From assembly GCA_007026445.1 (NCBI GenBank), contig VDMD01000063.1, positions 88,923-152,922 on the forward strand: a stretch of 64,000 nt of DNA, read 5' to 3'. Below the pieces are notes generated by a model. The model saw only the letters and a list, made by a program, of their open reading frames with translations, did no database searches and was not told the origin of the DNA. This stretch comes from Schizophyllum amplum. Taxonomy: Eukaryota; Basidiomycota; Agaricomycetes; Agaricales; Schizophyllaceae. Position 1 is the stretch's first letter. Each line of letters opens with the position of its first letter. A program made the translations under genes and the position numbers. This document shows positions 1 through 11,994 of this stretch, piece by piece.

Positions 1-3000
1 GTGAGGCATGTGCTAGAGAGCATACGCTCGCATGTATCGCCTACCACGACGGATAGGGACAATTCGCCGCCCCTGCCGCCGCCGGACCTCGGACACCCCT
101 TCGACGCTGCCATGTCCGGCCCAGCGGTAGGCCCAACGGCCGACTCTGCAATGGTCGTAGATCCTCCGAACATTGATACCGACGTGACGATGCGAGATGA
201 TGAGAGCACGGAGGAAGAGGAGCGACTCAGCATGATGGGAGTGCTTCCGTCCTTCGAAAGCACCAGTTCCGGCTTTCAACGAGATCTTTCGCCGGTTCGT
301 CCGGTACCGCCAGTCGGCCACGACACCAGTGCTCTGCCGCCCGTTGCGGACGAAGGCTCATCCGCTACACTTCTTCGCACCGGACGATTCCCTCGCACGG
401 GTGATGAGGGTTCCTTGTCGAGCCTAGGACGGCCGGACTACCTCCAGCATCTCCATCGCCCTCGAGGGCTCGCCTGGGAAACGGATCGAGCTCGGGCGTT
501 GCGAGGAGACGATGAAGATCGGCAGCCAGGGTGGCGCCCCGTGCTAATGCCAGCCAGTTGGGATCAACCGGGCCCACGGCCGTCTGCAGGGTCACAACCG
601 TCTGACAACGACGAGAGTCTGCGGTTACCACGTCGGTTGCATGAGTCTGTCAGTTCTAGAGAAGCAAGACCACGGACGCGGCAGTTTGACGCACGGGATT
701 TTGCGCCGGGGCCGTTCCGTTCGACAATGCAGAGGCTTGCGGACAATTCGGCGCGGTCAGATAATGTGCGAAGGCAATCATATCACGTCCCTCAACCGCC
801 GAGAGAAGCAACGTCTGCAGCCCCTGGAACGTCCACGTCCTTGCGACCACCGAGCATTCCTCCTCTGGATATCCAGGGTGGCGAGGATGTGCTGCTACAA
901 AGGGTATGCTCTCTATTCATGCGATAGTATTATACTGATACCTCAAACTGTAGGTCTTGCTAGAATCTTTTGCTAGCAGCCGCCAAGGTGCCCCGGAGCG
1001 CGATCCAGGCGCCGACAGTGGAGGCTCTACTCAGAGGTCGCATCCATCACGTCCGTCCGTGTCTTCCTCGCGGCGGGAGGACGGATCTGTCGTTGAGGAC
1101 GCCCCCATGTCAATGAACCTCACGAATGTTGCAGACTGGTATCCCGACTCTTTCGATTCATCTTCCTTGGCGGATAGGTCCAGGCGCTTGATGAGGCAGT
1201 TAATCAGGAATTCGGACACGGCGTCTTCGAGCACGGTGCCCAATACGCGGATTCATCCCTCCCGGGATGCCCAGCTTCCACTGCGCCGCGCTCGTAGTCC
1301 TCCACGGCGTCCTACGCTTCGCTCAGCCATGGCAGCTTCGGACGAGACTTCTCGCCCTACGGGGGCATCTGCATCTGCGCTCGAAGACAGGTTGACGGGC
1401 CTTTACGACCGGGTCGGTCACACCAGGCGTTTGCACGACTACCTCACCACGCGGTCGCGCTTGCCTGCGTCGCGTCTGGATCAACCTCAACCAGCACCTG
1501 TAACTGCCCCCCAAGGGTCAAGCGCGCAGGAGAGCGATTCGACGGTTGAGATAGATGCGCTGCGCTCCGACGGCAGAAATGCTCCGCGTTCTCGGCAGTT
1601 GGTAGAGCTCTTTCGGCGAGAGCACGACGGCCCACCAGGGATGGCCCGCGGTGACCGCGCTAGAGTGCAACGGCGTCCGATCCGACACATTCGTGACCCG
1701 ATGCTAGATGACTTCATGGTGCGTGTACTTCACTTCATGCACGTATCTACCCATCCGAGCCTTTTGCAGAGCGACTTCGACTTCGGTACCAGAATATCTT
1801 CCGAGGATTTCCTTCGTTTACCTGGCAGCTTGGGGGGCGTGCCTCGCGGTGCTCCTCCGCAATTGGTACAGGAACTTGAGAGCGCGCAATACAAGGATTG
1901 GAAGACGCAAGACAGCGACATTCATTGCCCTATTTGTTTGGACGATGTGAGTTTGTCTTGCCGCAAGTAATTCTTACTCACCCGGTCGTACAGTACAACC
2001 CCGAAGACCCCGTCACAAAGCTTTCCGGGTGCTCTCATTGGCTTCACAAAGATTGCCTTCAGGTAATTTCCTCATCATCAGAGTTCCGTGAAGAGTTGCT
2101 GATAACTACCTCAGCAATGGTTGCGCACTGCGAGTACATGTCCCGTATGCAGACAGTCACTCAAAGGTATTGAGCGTCGTTGTCCACGGCATTCCGTGGC
2201 AATGCGCGCTCCGCCACGGCCGATGGAAGTTATGCGCCTTCCCCGCCCTCATGGACCGGAGAGCCTACCGACCAACCGGACAACTCTAGTGGGCGGATCG
2301 ATTGAGGCTACATCCAATCATCCGCGCTGGCGCAGACTGGACGAAGTACCTGCCCAATCGACCCCTGGAGGCGCATCGGAAACATCTACAGCACCGCCCA
2401 CGCGCTTGAGGAGTGCTGTCGATGCCTTAAGGGCAGACCTTCCTCCGCGTCCTTGGGCTCGCCCTGACCAGAGAACAGAGAACAGCGCGCTCCCGGCATC
2501 CATATCACGTCGACCACCCCCATTGCCCAGCAGCTCGGATTCGTTGCGCTTGAATCGAAGTCGACCAGCAGGCGGAGATCAGAGCGACGACCGCCCGCCT
2601 CGACGATCCGTGGCCGCCACGTTTACCTATGATCATGGTGATCTCGACTCAATGACATGGCTCGACACCATCATGCGCTCCGAGTCAGGCCTTCCTGAGA
2701 CCGCGCAAGGCGTTCAAAGCACGACGGCTGGGGCTACGGCAGCTGCTCCCGCACCGCACACGTCGAACGATGCTGGTACAGCATCCTCTACCGCAAATAT
2801 ACGGGTGGCCGTTAGCGGCGAACTTTCGTCCCAGCCCGATGATCATTTGACCCAGTCCGACGAGCAGCGGCTGCGTCCTTCCGGCGTCGTCCATCCGAAC
2901 CAATCCGGCGTAAACTCTGCTACTGACGTTGGCATGTCGTCAATCGCGGTGGATTCCGACGCTGCCGTCCAGGACCGTGATAGCGGAGCAGCAGAAGAAC

Positions 3001-3188
3001 CGAGCCAGATGGTCGAAGTCAGGAGTGCACAAGACGAAGTAGCGCGAGCGGTCCAGCTCGTGTCAGATGGGGTTGAACGGTCACTGGAAGACGGTGACCT
3101 GCCGACAGACGAGCGCGACACGGAACGCGATGCGAACGAAACTGATGATAGCTACTTGACACGGCTTTACCGTAGGTTTTACTCGTAA
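1..3188 (+). CDS. RING-H2 finger protein, 5'-partial
   Basis: Probable RING-type E3 ubiquitin ligase. Exons 1-903, 954-1946, 1994-2062 and 2115-3188 (TAA) join in frame through introns of 50, 47 and 52 bp, all GT-AG. The RING-H2 is spread over three exons: CPICLDD ends exon 2, GCSHWLHKDCLQ (Cys-x-His-x2-His-x2-Cys) lies in exon 3, and TCPVC opens exon 4. The cross-brace therefore only exists after splicing, which supports the exon map. The rest (about 1010 residues visible) is Ser/Pro/Arg-rich and predicted disordered, as in many large fungal RING proteins. No convincing in-frame start is seen at the left edge, so the N-terminus probably lies upstream. Substrate and cellular site are not deducible. 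Confidence 0.85.
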
Positions 3189-4106
3189 AGCAAACAGGTG
3201 CGCATGGGTTGCTTTGCGAAGACTTGCTGCAAACGCGGTGACTGACGTGCTAGATCTCTCAGGATCGCATGTTTGGAACGTTGTAACTCATATCCCACCG
3301 CAAGGCTCAAGGAACGACAGTTTCACGACGACCTGGCTGGCCGGGCACTGTACAACATATCATCCCTCGCTATATCCAATTTCTTCCCTAACTTATCTCA
3401 AATGTCGCACACGGTCCTTTGTTCTCTCGTCCAATACAAACAATTCCATCCACGTTGCCCTTTCTTCTTGTGATCGTGGCTCGTTATGCGATTATCGCTG
3501 GGAATCTACTGATCATTTGCGCCCCAGATCGTACTCAGCTTTTGTGTCTAGTCCCCAAGTCTTATCCAACGACCGTCCTCACCTTATAGTGAAGAACAGC
3601 ATGAAAGGTTAGTTTGGGCTTCCTTTTCCTGCTCTTCCTTCATGATTCAGCGTACAGCACGCTTCTTTCCTTCCACGTCGTGGCATGTTCTGGATCATCT
3701 TTCAATGTTTTTTTCCGATTGCATCTGTCGCTACCACACTCTAAAACTCAAAGAACGTTTGACTGACGCAATCAGCTGAAGACGTGCGTAGCATGGGGCG
3801 CCCACACGCAGAACAAAAGGAACGCCCACAGATTGCGTTTGAGGCACATCAGACATGCAATTCGTCCAGTGCCACAAAGTAGTCCATCCCAGCGGCAGAC
3901 GCGCAGCAATACCCAAAGGTGCGTATTCCCATGCCACGAAAGAAAGCCGCCGCGTTTTTGCGCCACATATGCGCAAGATGGATTGCTTTTAGAGAGCCGG
4001 GATCAAAGCGAGAGCCCACCTTCCGCTGCCCGCATATCACGGTTGGTGGCCTAGGCAGCGCGCTCGTACATTTATCTGACACATTGTTCCAGGAGATTGG
4101 ACCACC
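3189..4106. other. Intergenic; 3' part is a duplicated promoter block
   Basis: No gene is supported. About 3785-3955 resembles 5575-5735, upstream of the next paralogue. Shared strings include CACACGCAGAACAAAAGGA, GACATGCAAT, GTGCCACAAAG and ATGCCACGAAA (ATGCCATGAAA in the second copy). The stretch sits 150-320 bp before the start codon, so it is probably the duplicated promoter/5' leader. Confidence 0.6.
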
Positions 4107-4991
4107 ATGTCGCCAGATGCGCAACATCAGCTTCTCGTTGACGCTCCTCAGCAGTCCGTCGTTGCTGCCAGTGCCGCGCCTGTGGCGGGACAGCAACAGC
4201 TCTCTGTGCCATCCGAACGCTCCTCTTCCGAACGAAACCCAACCGCCCCTCGCGCGTCGTACAGGATCCCTCCTTTCATGAAGCGTATGCGCCTCCCGCC
4301 GCCGCAGCTCGCAGGCACCATTGTCGCCCGACTCAAGACAATATTGCAGACTCGTCACCCCAAAACATCGAACGTGGCGGCAGTAGAGCTGGGCAGCAAT
4401 ACGCCCCCACGCGGCGGCTCACCTCTTCCTCGAAGCAGTCCTGCTGCTGCAGACCTGGAGGCGAACAATACCACTGGAACATATCCACAGCGTGTCGGTC
4501 GCATTCGCTATTGTGTCCGCGCGATGTTCGAGTGGATGGTCGGGCTCCTCCTCCTTCTCTGGGGGCTCATGCTGTTTACTCTCCCATTCATCGACCACGC
4601 CGCGCAATGCGCCTTGGAGGGTGTCATCATCGTGATTATCGGCCAGCAGATACTCGTCGCCGCGCATGGCGAGGCCTCGGTGTGGGCGATCCCCTTGGTT
4701 TGGGCAGCGCGCTACGGAGCCGTCGGCGGCGCGGCCATGTCTCCACTAGGCTTCTCGTTGAGTTGCTGTTTCGTCGTGCAGGAAGTTTTCCTGCTGAGGC
4801 AGGTCTTGAATGTTGCGCTGTGCGCTGCCGCGGGTGCCGTTGGTTCTGCTATCCTTCGAGGGCATGGGAGAGAAGATGCGATGCTGTCCATGGGCCAGGC
4901 TGCGATTGCTGCGATGGTAGGAACCGCCGTGCTTGTCGTTCCTCTGCGACTCTTGGAGAGACTCTGCAAATATCTAGAAGATGATGACTAG
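4107..4991 (+). CDS. GQQ-motif multi-pass membrane protein (family member 1)
   Basis: Unspliced 294-residue ORF. The start is chosen at the accaccATG context. Residues 1-135 are Pro/Ser-rich and probably disordered. About five hydrophobic segments follow, near residues 141-162, 170-188, 200-222, 233-252 and 262-284, and the C-terminus is acidic (LEDDD). The diagnostic stretch is GQQILVAAHGE, then AARYGAVGGAAMSPL, then GAVGS and GQAAIAAMVG. Three other loci in this window (5872, 31958 and 38304) share GQQ(I/V), a following (H/R)G and an AR(x)GAVGG-like segment. I do not recognise this as a named family. An integral membrane location is inferred from hydrophobicity; function is unknown. Confidence 0.75.
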   Translation: MSPDAQHQLLVDAPQQSVVAASAAPVAGQQQLSVPSERSSSERNPTAPRASYRIPPFMKRMRLPPPQLAGTIVARLKTILQTRHPKTSNVAAVELGSNTPPRGGSPLPRSSPAAADLEANNTTGTYPQRVGRIRYCVRAMFEWMVGLLLLLWGLMLFTLPFIDHAAQCALEGVIIVIIGQQILVAAHGEASVWAIPLVWAARYGAVGGAAMSPLGFSLSCCFVVQEVFLLRQVLNVALCAAAGAVGSAILRGHGREDAMLSMGQAAIAAMVGTAVLVVPLRLLERLCKYLEDDD

Positions 4992-5871
4992 TAAAGTTGC
5001 AGCCGCACAGAGATATGACCTCTGTCCGCGGAGCAATGCATGTCAGCAACTCTATCTAGCAACTGGTATATACTCATCGCTTCCCCATTATTAGCCATCC
5101 AAGAATGACATGTTGAATAGAATAACATCACGTTCAGTACGTTCCTCCGCCAAGTCCGTCGTATCAAGTAGCAACAGGCATTCATGATGAGGATCTCGAA
5201 CTTGCATCGTTATACGGCTGATGGCGATTGCCAGGCGAGGTGAAGCCAGACCTGTGGGCTCTATAGGGCAATACCGGGGCAACAGAGCATCGATATCAAT
5301 GATCAAGAGACCCTGAACTTTTGACCACAAGGGCACGTGATTCATGGTGTCAGAAGTTCAGAACAATACCTTCCATTCTCGGCCTGCATCATGCGCTCTT
5401 GAACCTCACATATCACGGCGGATAAATCAGCGCATCGCACCCGTGTCTTCGATGCGGCATGACTCTCTGCGTTGTTCGTTCTGCTACCTGCTACACTTCC
5501 CAGGATGTTGACGGTCATACTTTAAAACTCAAACAGAGTTACACTGAAGGCAATCGTAATTCAGGCGAATGTAGGCGTCCAGCGAGGGGCGCCTACACGC
5601 AGAACAAAAGGACTGCCTACAGAGCGCTTCATGGCGCGTTCGACATGCAATCCATTCTGTGTCACGATAGCCTGCTCGGTGCCACAAAGACACGCCGGAG
5701 ATACCCACAGGTGCGCGTTCCCGTGCCATGAAAGTGCAAGCGTGCCACAATATTCGTCTGATAGTTCTTATAGACATTAGTCTGCGGGGAGGTATGCGCA
5801 TACCCGCGCCCTTCCCCTGCAAACTTCGCTCATCTCTCACCTCAGTGTACTCTTCAGGATCGCAGGCTACC
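4992..5871. other. Intergenic between tandem paralogues
   Basis: Contains the 3' flank of member 1. About 5225-5395 is similar to 7100-7250, sharing CAGAACAATACCTTCCATT. It then holds the 5' block of member 2 (about 5575-5735). No gene was recognised. Confidence 0.55.
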
Positions 5872-6949
5872 ATGCTCGCCACGCCTGTCATGTCGAGGCT
5901 TGAGACGTCGGCGACTTCTCAGCTGCCTACAATTGAGCTCGAGCTCGAGCGCGGTCATGGCGCGCACAAGTTCTCACCAGCCATACAGAAGCAGCTCGGC
6001 GACCTCGCCAAGGGGGAGTCGGATGCTCCTATTCCGCACGAAACCCCAGCCCCGCCGACGCCGCGCACCAGACACGACGCACAGCGTGCGGACAGTAGTA
6101 ACGGACACCCTCCCCGTGTCCACGCGCCGCACACGCTTCCTGTCGCCGCTCAGCGGGCGCCTCCCGTCGCCGTGCCACCGTCGTCGTTGTCCAACAGCCG
6201 TCGCTCGCGAGTATCCAATCTGCAGCCGTCGGCGCTCCCCGTCCGCGGGTCTGCGCTCGCCAGCAATGCTCTACCCCGGAGCCAACGACCTACAACGTTG
6301 GATGTGGAGCAGGGTAGCGGGGATGTCCCTCCTCCAACCGGTCCTCCGCCGCCTGTGACGACCGTCGGTGCGGGACAGGACGGTCGTCGTCCCCGTCGCG
6401 TTCAAGCTGGCGCCAAAATCAAGTTCATAAGGGCTGTCCTTAAGGTCAGAGCCTGCATCCAATGGCTGGCTGCGGAACTCATCCTCGTCATTGTGGTGCC
6501 TGCTTTTGCTGCTCTGAGTGCCGCATTCGGTGCTCTCACCATCGTCGTTGGACAGCAGGTCATGCTTGTCGAGCATGGCGGAGCCTGGGTGGTCCCTGGC
6601 GCTTCTGCGGCGCGTATTGGCGCGGTCGGCGGAGCGATCCTTTCGCCGCTGATATTTTGCCTGCTGCTGGTAACGTACAGGTACCTGTCTCATTCTTTGC
6701 ACGGTAGCTATCGGCTTTGGTGCTTTTGCGGCCATAGGCGCGATTGGCGTTGCTGTACTGCAGCACGTAGTGGGACTCGAGGGCACCCTGTTATCCGTAG
6801 GTCAAGCTGTCGTCGCGGGACTAACTGGGTGGGGCCTCGTATTCTCTTGTGGTCTCGGATGTGTCTTTGTTCTTGCCGGCCTTTTTTATTGCACTTGCGC
6901 GAAGATTCCGATACGTCGGGAGTCATCTCGCAGCGAAGTTCCTTCTTGA
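5872..6949 (+). CDS. GQQ-motif membrane protein (member 2), frameshifted
   Basis: Paralogue of the gene at 4107. The start is the ATG in ctaccATGctcgcc at 5872; an upstream in-frame ATG at 5728 lies within the duplicated 5' block. The N-terminal half is Pro/Arg-rich. Hydrophobic segments carry VVGQQVMLVEHGGAW and AARIGAVGGAILSPL. In the open frame the alignment to member 1 is lost after LSHSLH. Skipping one base at 6700 recovers the homologous ending (IGFGAFAAIGAIG, then SVGQAVVAGLTG, ending EVPS) with TGA at 6947-6949. The spacing then matches member 1 to within one residue. No GT-AG pair was found that gives the same frame. It is either a real +1 frameshift (pseudogene) or a base-calling error. 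Confidence 0.65.
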
Positions 6950-7616
6950 AGAGTTTTGTTCCCTCCTTTCCAAATATTTGTGCATGCTTCTGGTCATGAT
7001 TCATATAATTAGTACATACTGATTCTTCTGTGATAAAGCGGTGCTTATGCATTATGTTGAGCGCAACGAACGTGCATCGCCCTTGCATCGCCCTCTGAGT
7101 GACGCCAATGCCCAGGCCACTGCAGACCAGGACAAGTCGGCCTTCTAGCGCAGGGCGAGGGACCTGAAAGTCCCCAAAGGCACGCGATCGACGTCGATCC
7201 TGATGGCGTCAGAACAATACCTTCCATTTTTGGCTTTCACCTCGTCGTCATGCACCCTCGGACAACAGACTCTCCCTTTCATCGTACCGATTTGTAGCAG
7301 CCCCCATGCGGCGCGCTCCCCACTCCCTCACGCAGTGCGGGTTTTCCAATAGTAGCGCGAGCCGTGCGGCCTCGTACTGCCCGCACCGCGACGTCACTTC
7401 CGAGAACAGCCACCGCGATAGACGACAGGCGTCCTGGCCCAGGCTGACTGCCCCCGGCGAATGACGAGTCTGCGCATGATGGGTACCCCCGGGCTCTGCT
7501 TAGCGCCTGACGTCGTGCATGATACAGTATATAAGTCGGGGAATGTAGGTGATTTCAGCTCTTCACTTTCCTTGCACCACCACCACACCACATCACCCTC
7601 CCCCTACATACACATC
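6950..7616. other. Intergenic, TATA-containing promoter
   Basis: The first 300 bp are the duplicated 3' flank of the membrane-protein block. The remainder is the promoter of the Gly/Ser-rich gene. Confidence 0.5.
7528..7535 (+). promoter_or_regulatory. TATA box of the Gly/Ser/Asn-rich gene
   Basis: TATATAAG, 82 bp upstream of the ATG at 7617. The leader between them is C/A-rich (CACCACCACCACACCACATC), typical of highly expressed fungal genes. Confidence 0.55.
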
Positions 7617-8645
7617 ATGTCCTACGAGCGCGACAACAACAACAACAACGACTCCTACGGCTCGTCCGGCCGCGGCGGTGACTCCTTTGGCTCGGGCGGA
7701 GGCGGAGGCGGCGACTCCTACGGGTCGTCCAACAATGACAGCTACGGATCGGGCGGCGCGGCGGCGATAGCTACGGCTCGTCCGGCAACCGCGGCGGCGC
7801 AGGCGGCAACAGCGGCTCAGGCGGCTACGGCTCCTCTAACAACGAGTCGAGCGGGCGCGGCGGAGGGGACAGCTACGGCTCGGGCGGCCGCTCGGGCGGC
7901 GACTCGTACGGCTCGGGAGGACAGGCTGGCGGCGATAGCTACGGCTCGTCGAACAACGACTCGTATGGGTCGTCGGGCGGCAACAACAACAACGACAACA
8001 ACAACTCGTCGTCATACGGCGGCGCCGGCGGCAACGACTCGTATGGATCCTCGAACAAGCAGTCGCAGGGCTCATCCAACAACGACTCATATGGATCGTC
8101 CAACAACGACTCGTACGGATCGAGCGGCAACAAGCAGTCGCAAGGGTCGTCGAATAACGACTCGTATGGATCGTCCAACAAGGACTCCTACGGATCGTCA
8201 GGCAACAACGATTCATACGGCTCGTCAGGCAACAACTCGTCGTCGAACAACAACAACTCCTCGTCTAACAACAACTCGTCGAACTCCAACTCCTCCGGCA
8301 AGCTCGACATGTACGACAAGGGCGTCAAGTACGCGGCGGAGAAGGCGGGGTATAACCTCGTGAGTGTCGCGTCATTTTGGATTTTGCGCGCGATCTGCCT
8401 TCGTTTATGATCTCCCTCTCTCCATATCTTCCACTCCATCCTTCTTCTCCTTTCCCTCGTCCTTTACTTCCCGTCATGAATGTCCACTGCTACGCCGTCG
8501 GTGCCCTCTTCACGTCCCTCGTTCTCTCGTCCTCCTTCCCTCTTGCTCGTACTTCACTCGCTGACCACAATAACAGGAGGATAACACCGCAGACAAGATC
8601 GGTGACCAGGTGAAGAACCTCGTCGGCGGGTTCGGCAAGAACTGA
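7617..8645 (+). CDS. Gly/Ser/Asn/Tyr-rich repeat protein, frameshifted repeat
   Basis: Starts MSYERDNNNNND and runs through many imperfect (N/G)(N/D)DSYGSS repeats, with KQSQGSSNN variants, to a non-repetitive C-terminal part. That part begins SGKLDMYDKGVKYAAEKAGYNL and continues after an intron (8360-8576, GTGAGT...AACAG) as EDNTADKIGDQVKNLVGGFGKN, stop at 8643-8645. The first frame is lost at about 7757-7760: the GGD-SYGSS pattern resumes one frame away, as if a single C were missing from a GGCGGC(C)GCGGC run. The correct frame then stays open to the intron, about 200 codons. A sequencing slip in GC-rich repeats is as likely as real inactivation. Composition suggests a disordered protein prone to self-association. 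Function unknown. Confidence 0.65.
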
Positions 8646-9269
8646 GAGGCGGACGCCAACTGAGGGGCTGAGGCAGATGCACCGACGTCGAGACGGAAGA
8701 AGCAAGGACGTTGAAGCAGAATTGTAGTAACGGACCATTCTCAGGGACTATGTATCATCGCAAGTGTAACGCTGTACAAGGGGCCTGCAGGCTGCGGTGC
8801 AATCCTAGTGCTAACAAGCCAATTGTCAAGCCAGAGCCGTTCTTCCAAGTCATTGCCCCTGAAGCTGAAAGCTTGAAGTTGTTGAACGCTGATATTCTGT
8901 GCACAGTCAAAATGGCCAGAGGCCATCTTGATTGAGCTGAAAATCGGCGGTGCTTGAAAGTTTGCGGCTCGTTTGAGCGGATGAGTCATGGCTGAGAGGC
9001 ACGCACGTGCATGTTGATCTGAGGCACGTGCATTAGACATATCTCTTGTGACTGAGTGGTCTGTACCGGAAGCACCCATAAGCTGAAGGTCATTCAGGCC
9101 TGCGATAGATGTCCAGTCCAGTCCAATTTCCTGGATTTTCTTGTGGTCGCTGTGCTGGCCAGCGCCCAAGAAGTAAGCGCCCGGCGATAAGTCCATATTT
9201 GGAACGATGATGATCTGTTTGTTGTAGAACTCGACCTTGTCCTCCTCTTTCTCCTCCTCGTCCTCGTTA
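8646..9269. other. Intergenic with a weak minus-strand ORF
   Basis: A minus-strand frame is open from 9277 to 8741. Its first ATG is near 9194 (MDLSPGAYFLGAGQ), giving about 150 residues without recognisable domains. It faces away from calcineurin and overlaps that gene's 5' end. It could be a small gene or chance. Confidence 0.25.
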
Positions 9270-11713
9270 ATGGACAATTACTATGTGCAAGCTGCGCTTT
9301 CTCAAATCGGCAGCAGAAATCCGTCTCAGGGGACGAACTTGACCGCGCAGGTCCACTTGCGACAGGTGCCAACAGTGCGTCGCATTCCCCTAATGCACAC
9401 GGCCGAGACGAGCTAATCGCGGACTCTGCAGGTGCCGGAACCCAACGCAAAGCGACCGGCAGACTCAGAATTCTACGCTACGGATGAGAACGGCGAGGTC
9501 AAGCCAAACCCGCTGTTCCTCAAGTCCCACTTCTTCCGCGAAGGGCGCTTAACGGAGGAGCAAGCGCTCTTTGTCCTCAGCCGCGCGACCGCGCTTTTGA
9601 GCCAGGAGCCGAACGTGGTGGAGGTGCAGAGTCCGGTTACGAGTGCGTGTACACAATTCCTCAGGCGTATAGCGGCCACTGATCCCGACTTGTAGTATGC
9701 GGAGACATACACGGCCAATACGTGAGCCCCCTGCTCCCAGCCACTGTGCATGCCCCCTTACGTCGCTCCCCAGTACGATCTGATGAAGCTTTTTGACGTC
9801 GGCGGCTCTATCCACGACAACAGCTACCTCTTCCTCGGCGACTACGTCGATCGGGGCTGCTTTGGTATCGAGGTCAGTCCGGGTCGCCTCCCTCGAGTAA
9901 GTCCCTCTCTAAACCCCCGCCGCGCCCGCCGTTTTTCAGTGTCTCTTGTACCTGTACAGCTTGAAATTGTGGTATCCGAACCGCTTCACCCTCCTCCGCG
10001 GCAACCACGAGTGCAGGCACCTCACCGAGTACTTCACCTTCAAGCGCGAATGTGCGTGACGAGCGAAGTGCAGGGTGCCGTGCTCACACGCTCACAGGCC
10101 TACATAAATACTCTCCGCGTGTCTATGAAGCGTGCATGGAGTCCTTCTGCGCGCTGCCCGTCGCCGCCATAGTCGACGGGCGCTTTTTCTGTGTGCATGG
10201 CGGGCTATCACCCGAGCTCGTCACCATCGACGACCTCATGAAGGTGCGCTTTAGCGCGCTGTCAGTCGTTCACGACTCACACTTCGCAGATGAACAGATT
10301 TCAAGAGCCCGGCTCGCACGGCTTGCTATGTGATCTGCTGTGGTCTGACCCCATCGCCAATTTTGGTCGGGAAAACGAGCCCACGCAGGGTAATCCCGGA
10401 CTACCACCAGGGACCCTCTGGCTGCACAATGCAACGCGAGGCTGCTCGTTCTTCTTCACGTGCGTCTCTTCATTCCCTCGCGCGACATGCGCTGACGCGC
10501 TGCTGCTCAGATACGAGGCCGCGTGCGCGTTCCTCGAGCGCAACGGACTCCTGGGCATCATCCGCGGACATGAGGCGCAGGACGCGGGATACACGATGCA
10601 CAAAAAGACACCCACGAAGCGCTTCCCGTCCGTCATCACCATCTTCTCCGCGCCCAACTATCTCGACGTATACCACAACCGCGGCGCGGTCATCAAGTAC
10701 GCGAATCGGGGCATCACCATCCGCCAGTACAACTCGTCGCCGCATCCATATTGGCTGCCGAACTTCATGGACGCGTTCACGTGGAGCTTGCCGTTTGTGG
10801 GCATGAAGAGTACGCATGCGCGAGCTGCGCTCTGTGTATGTTGATGCTGATTTGTCGGCGCAGTCACTGAGATGCTCCTTGCCATCCTCTCTATCTGCTC
10901 CGAGGAGGAGCTCGACGGGAGTGACTCAGACGAGGACGAAGATGCACGCGCGCTCATGTCGCCGGACAACAGTGCGCGCCGGCAGCAGATCAAGAGCAAA
11001 ATCATGGCCGTCGGCCGCATGCAGCGCGTCTTCCAGCTCTTGCGGGAGGAGACAGAGAACGCGACAGAGCTTGCTTCTGGGTTCCCGGGCTTAGGCGTCC
11101 CCGGGCTCGGCTCCGAAGGTGTGGCGGGGAGGTCGTTGGATGGTGAGTTATTGTCTCTAGGTGTTTTTGAGGCACAGTGCTAACATGGTTGGCAGGCGGG
11201 GACGGCGGGGCCGAGTCTATGGGCGTGGAGGGCATGCCAGGTGGACTGGGCGGGCCAAACAATCTGGGCATACACGAAGCCAAGCTAGCGCGTGCAATAC
11301 GGTCGTTTGATGATGCGTGCGTAATTTTCTCATTTCCGTTGTGCTCCACGACTCAATCTGTTCCCTTCATAGTCGGCGATCCGATCTCATCAACGAACGC
11401 CTACCGGAGTACGACCCGTCACCGACGATATTCCCGGCCAGCATGCGCTTGCCAGGACGGAGAGGGAGCGGCGAGTGAGTCTTCGACGCACTTCTTGTCC
11501 TTTTTTCAAATTTTGCTTCTTCATCATCTCGGTGCCCATACTTACTACTGCCTACCTTTTAGCGAGGGCATCAACATGGAGTTCCTCATCAAGAAGACGC
11601 TGGAGGAGGAAAGCCAGGATAGCGGCGTCGTCGAGCGGCTGGCGGAAAAGATCGCGCGCGGGCGGAAGGTGACGGGCAGGCCGAGGCCGTTGAAGCGGCA
11701 CGAGACGACATGA
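9270..11713 (+). CDS. CNA1: Calcineurin catalytic subunit A (protein phosphatase 2B)
   Basis: Ca2+/calmodulin-dependent Ser/Thr phosphatase; with calcineurin B it controls stress signalling, cation homeostasis and morphogenesis. Exons: 9270-9365, 9432-9642, 9696-9721, 9774-9872, 9940-10051, 10098-10243, 10290-10459, 10511-10809, 10864-11142, 11196-11316, 11373-11474, 11563-11713 (603 aa, all junctions in frame). Landmarks in order: [67 protein letters not shown], the calcineurin-B-binding helix [13 protein letters not shown], a calmodulin-binding segment around [21 protein letters not shown], and a C-terminal tail ending LKRHETT. The active-site Asp/His/Asn/Arg residues in these blocks are present. 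Exon 1 ([12 protein letters not shown]...) is the least certain part. An insertion ([10 protein letters not shown]) near LWLHN is longer than in most relatives. Confidence 0.93.
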
Positions 11714-11915
11714 GCGGGGTGAATGAGCGGGTAACCAGATCGTGGCTGCAGATCGGGTGAGCCAACGGATCTCGGATGTCCGTGGGTAAGAGGCGGATGG
11801 GCCTGATTTGCGGGATCGGCGGGGCGTGCAAGTACGGGACCGCGGGAGTCGATCCTCGCCTGATGTGAAGACGCGGCCACATTGCAGAACTTTGCGAATG
11901 TCGAGCTGGTCGAGA

Positions 11916-11994
11916 TGGCGAGGGCGAGGGCGAGGGCGAGGGCGAGGGCGAGGGCGAGGGCGAGGGCGAGGGCGAGGGCGAGGGCGAGGGCGAG
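11916..11994. repeat. (GGCGAG)n microsatellite
   Basis: About 13 uninterrupted hexamer units, 200 bp 3' of the calcineurin stop. It creates spurious Arg-Ala, Glu-Gly and Ser-Pro ORFs on both strands. Confidence 0.95.
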
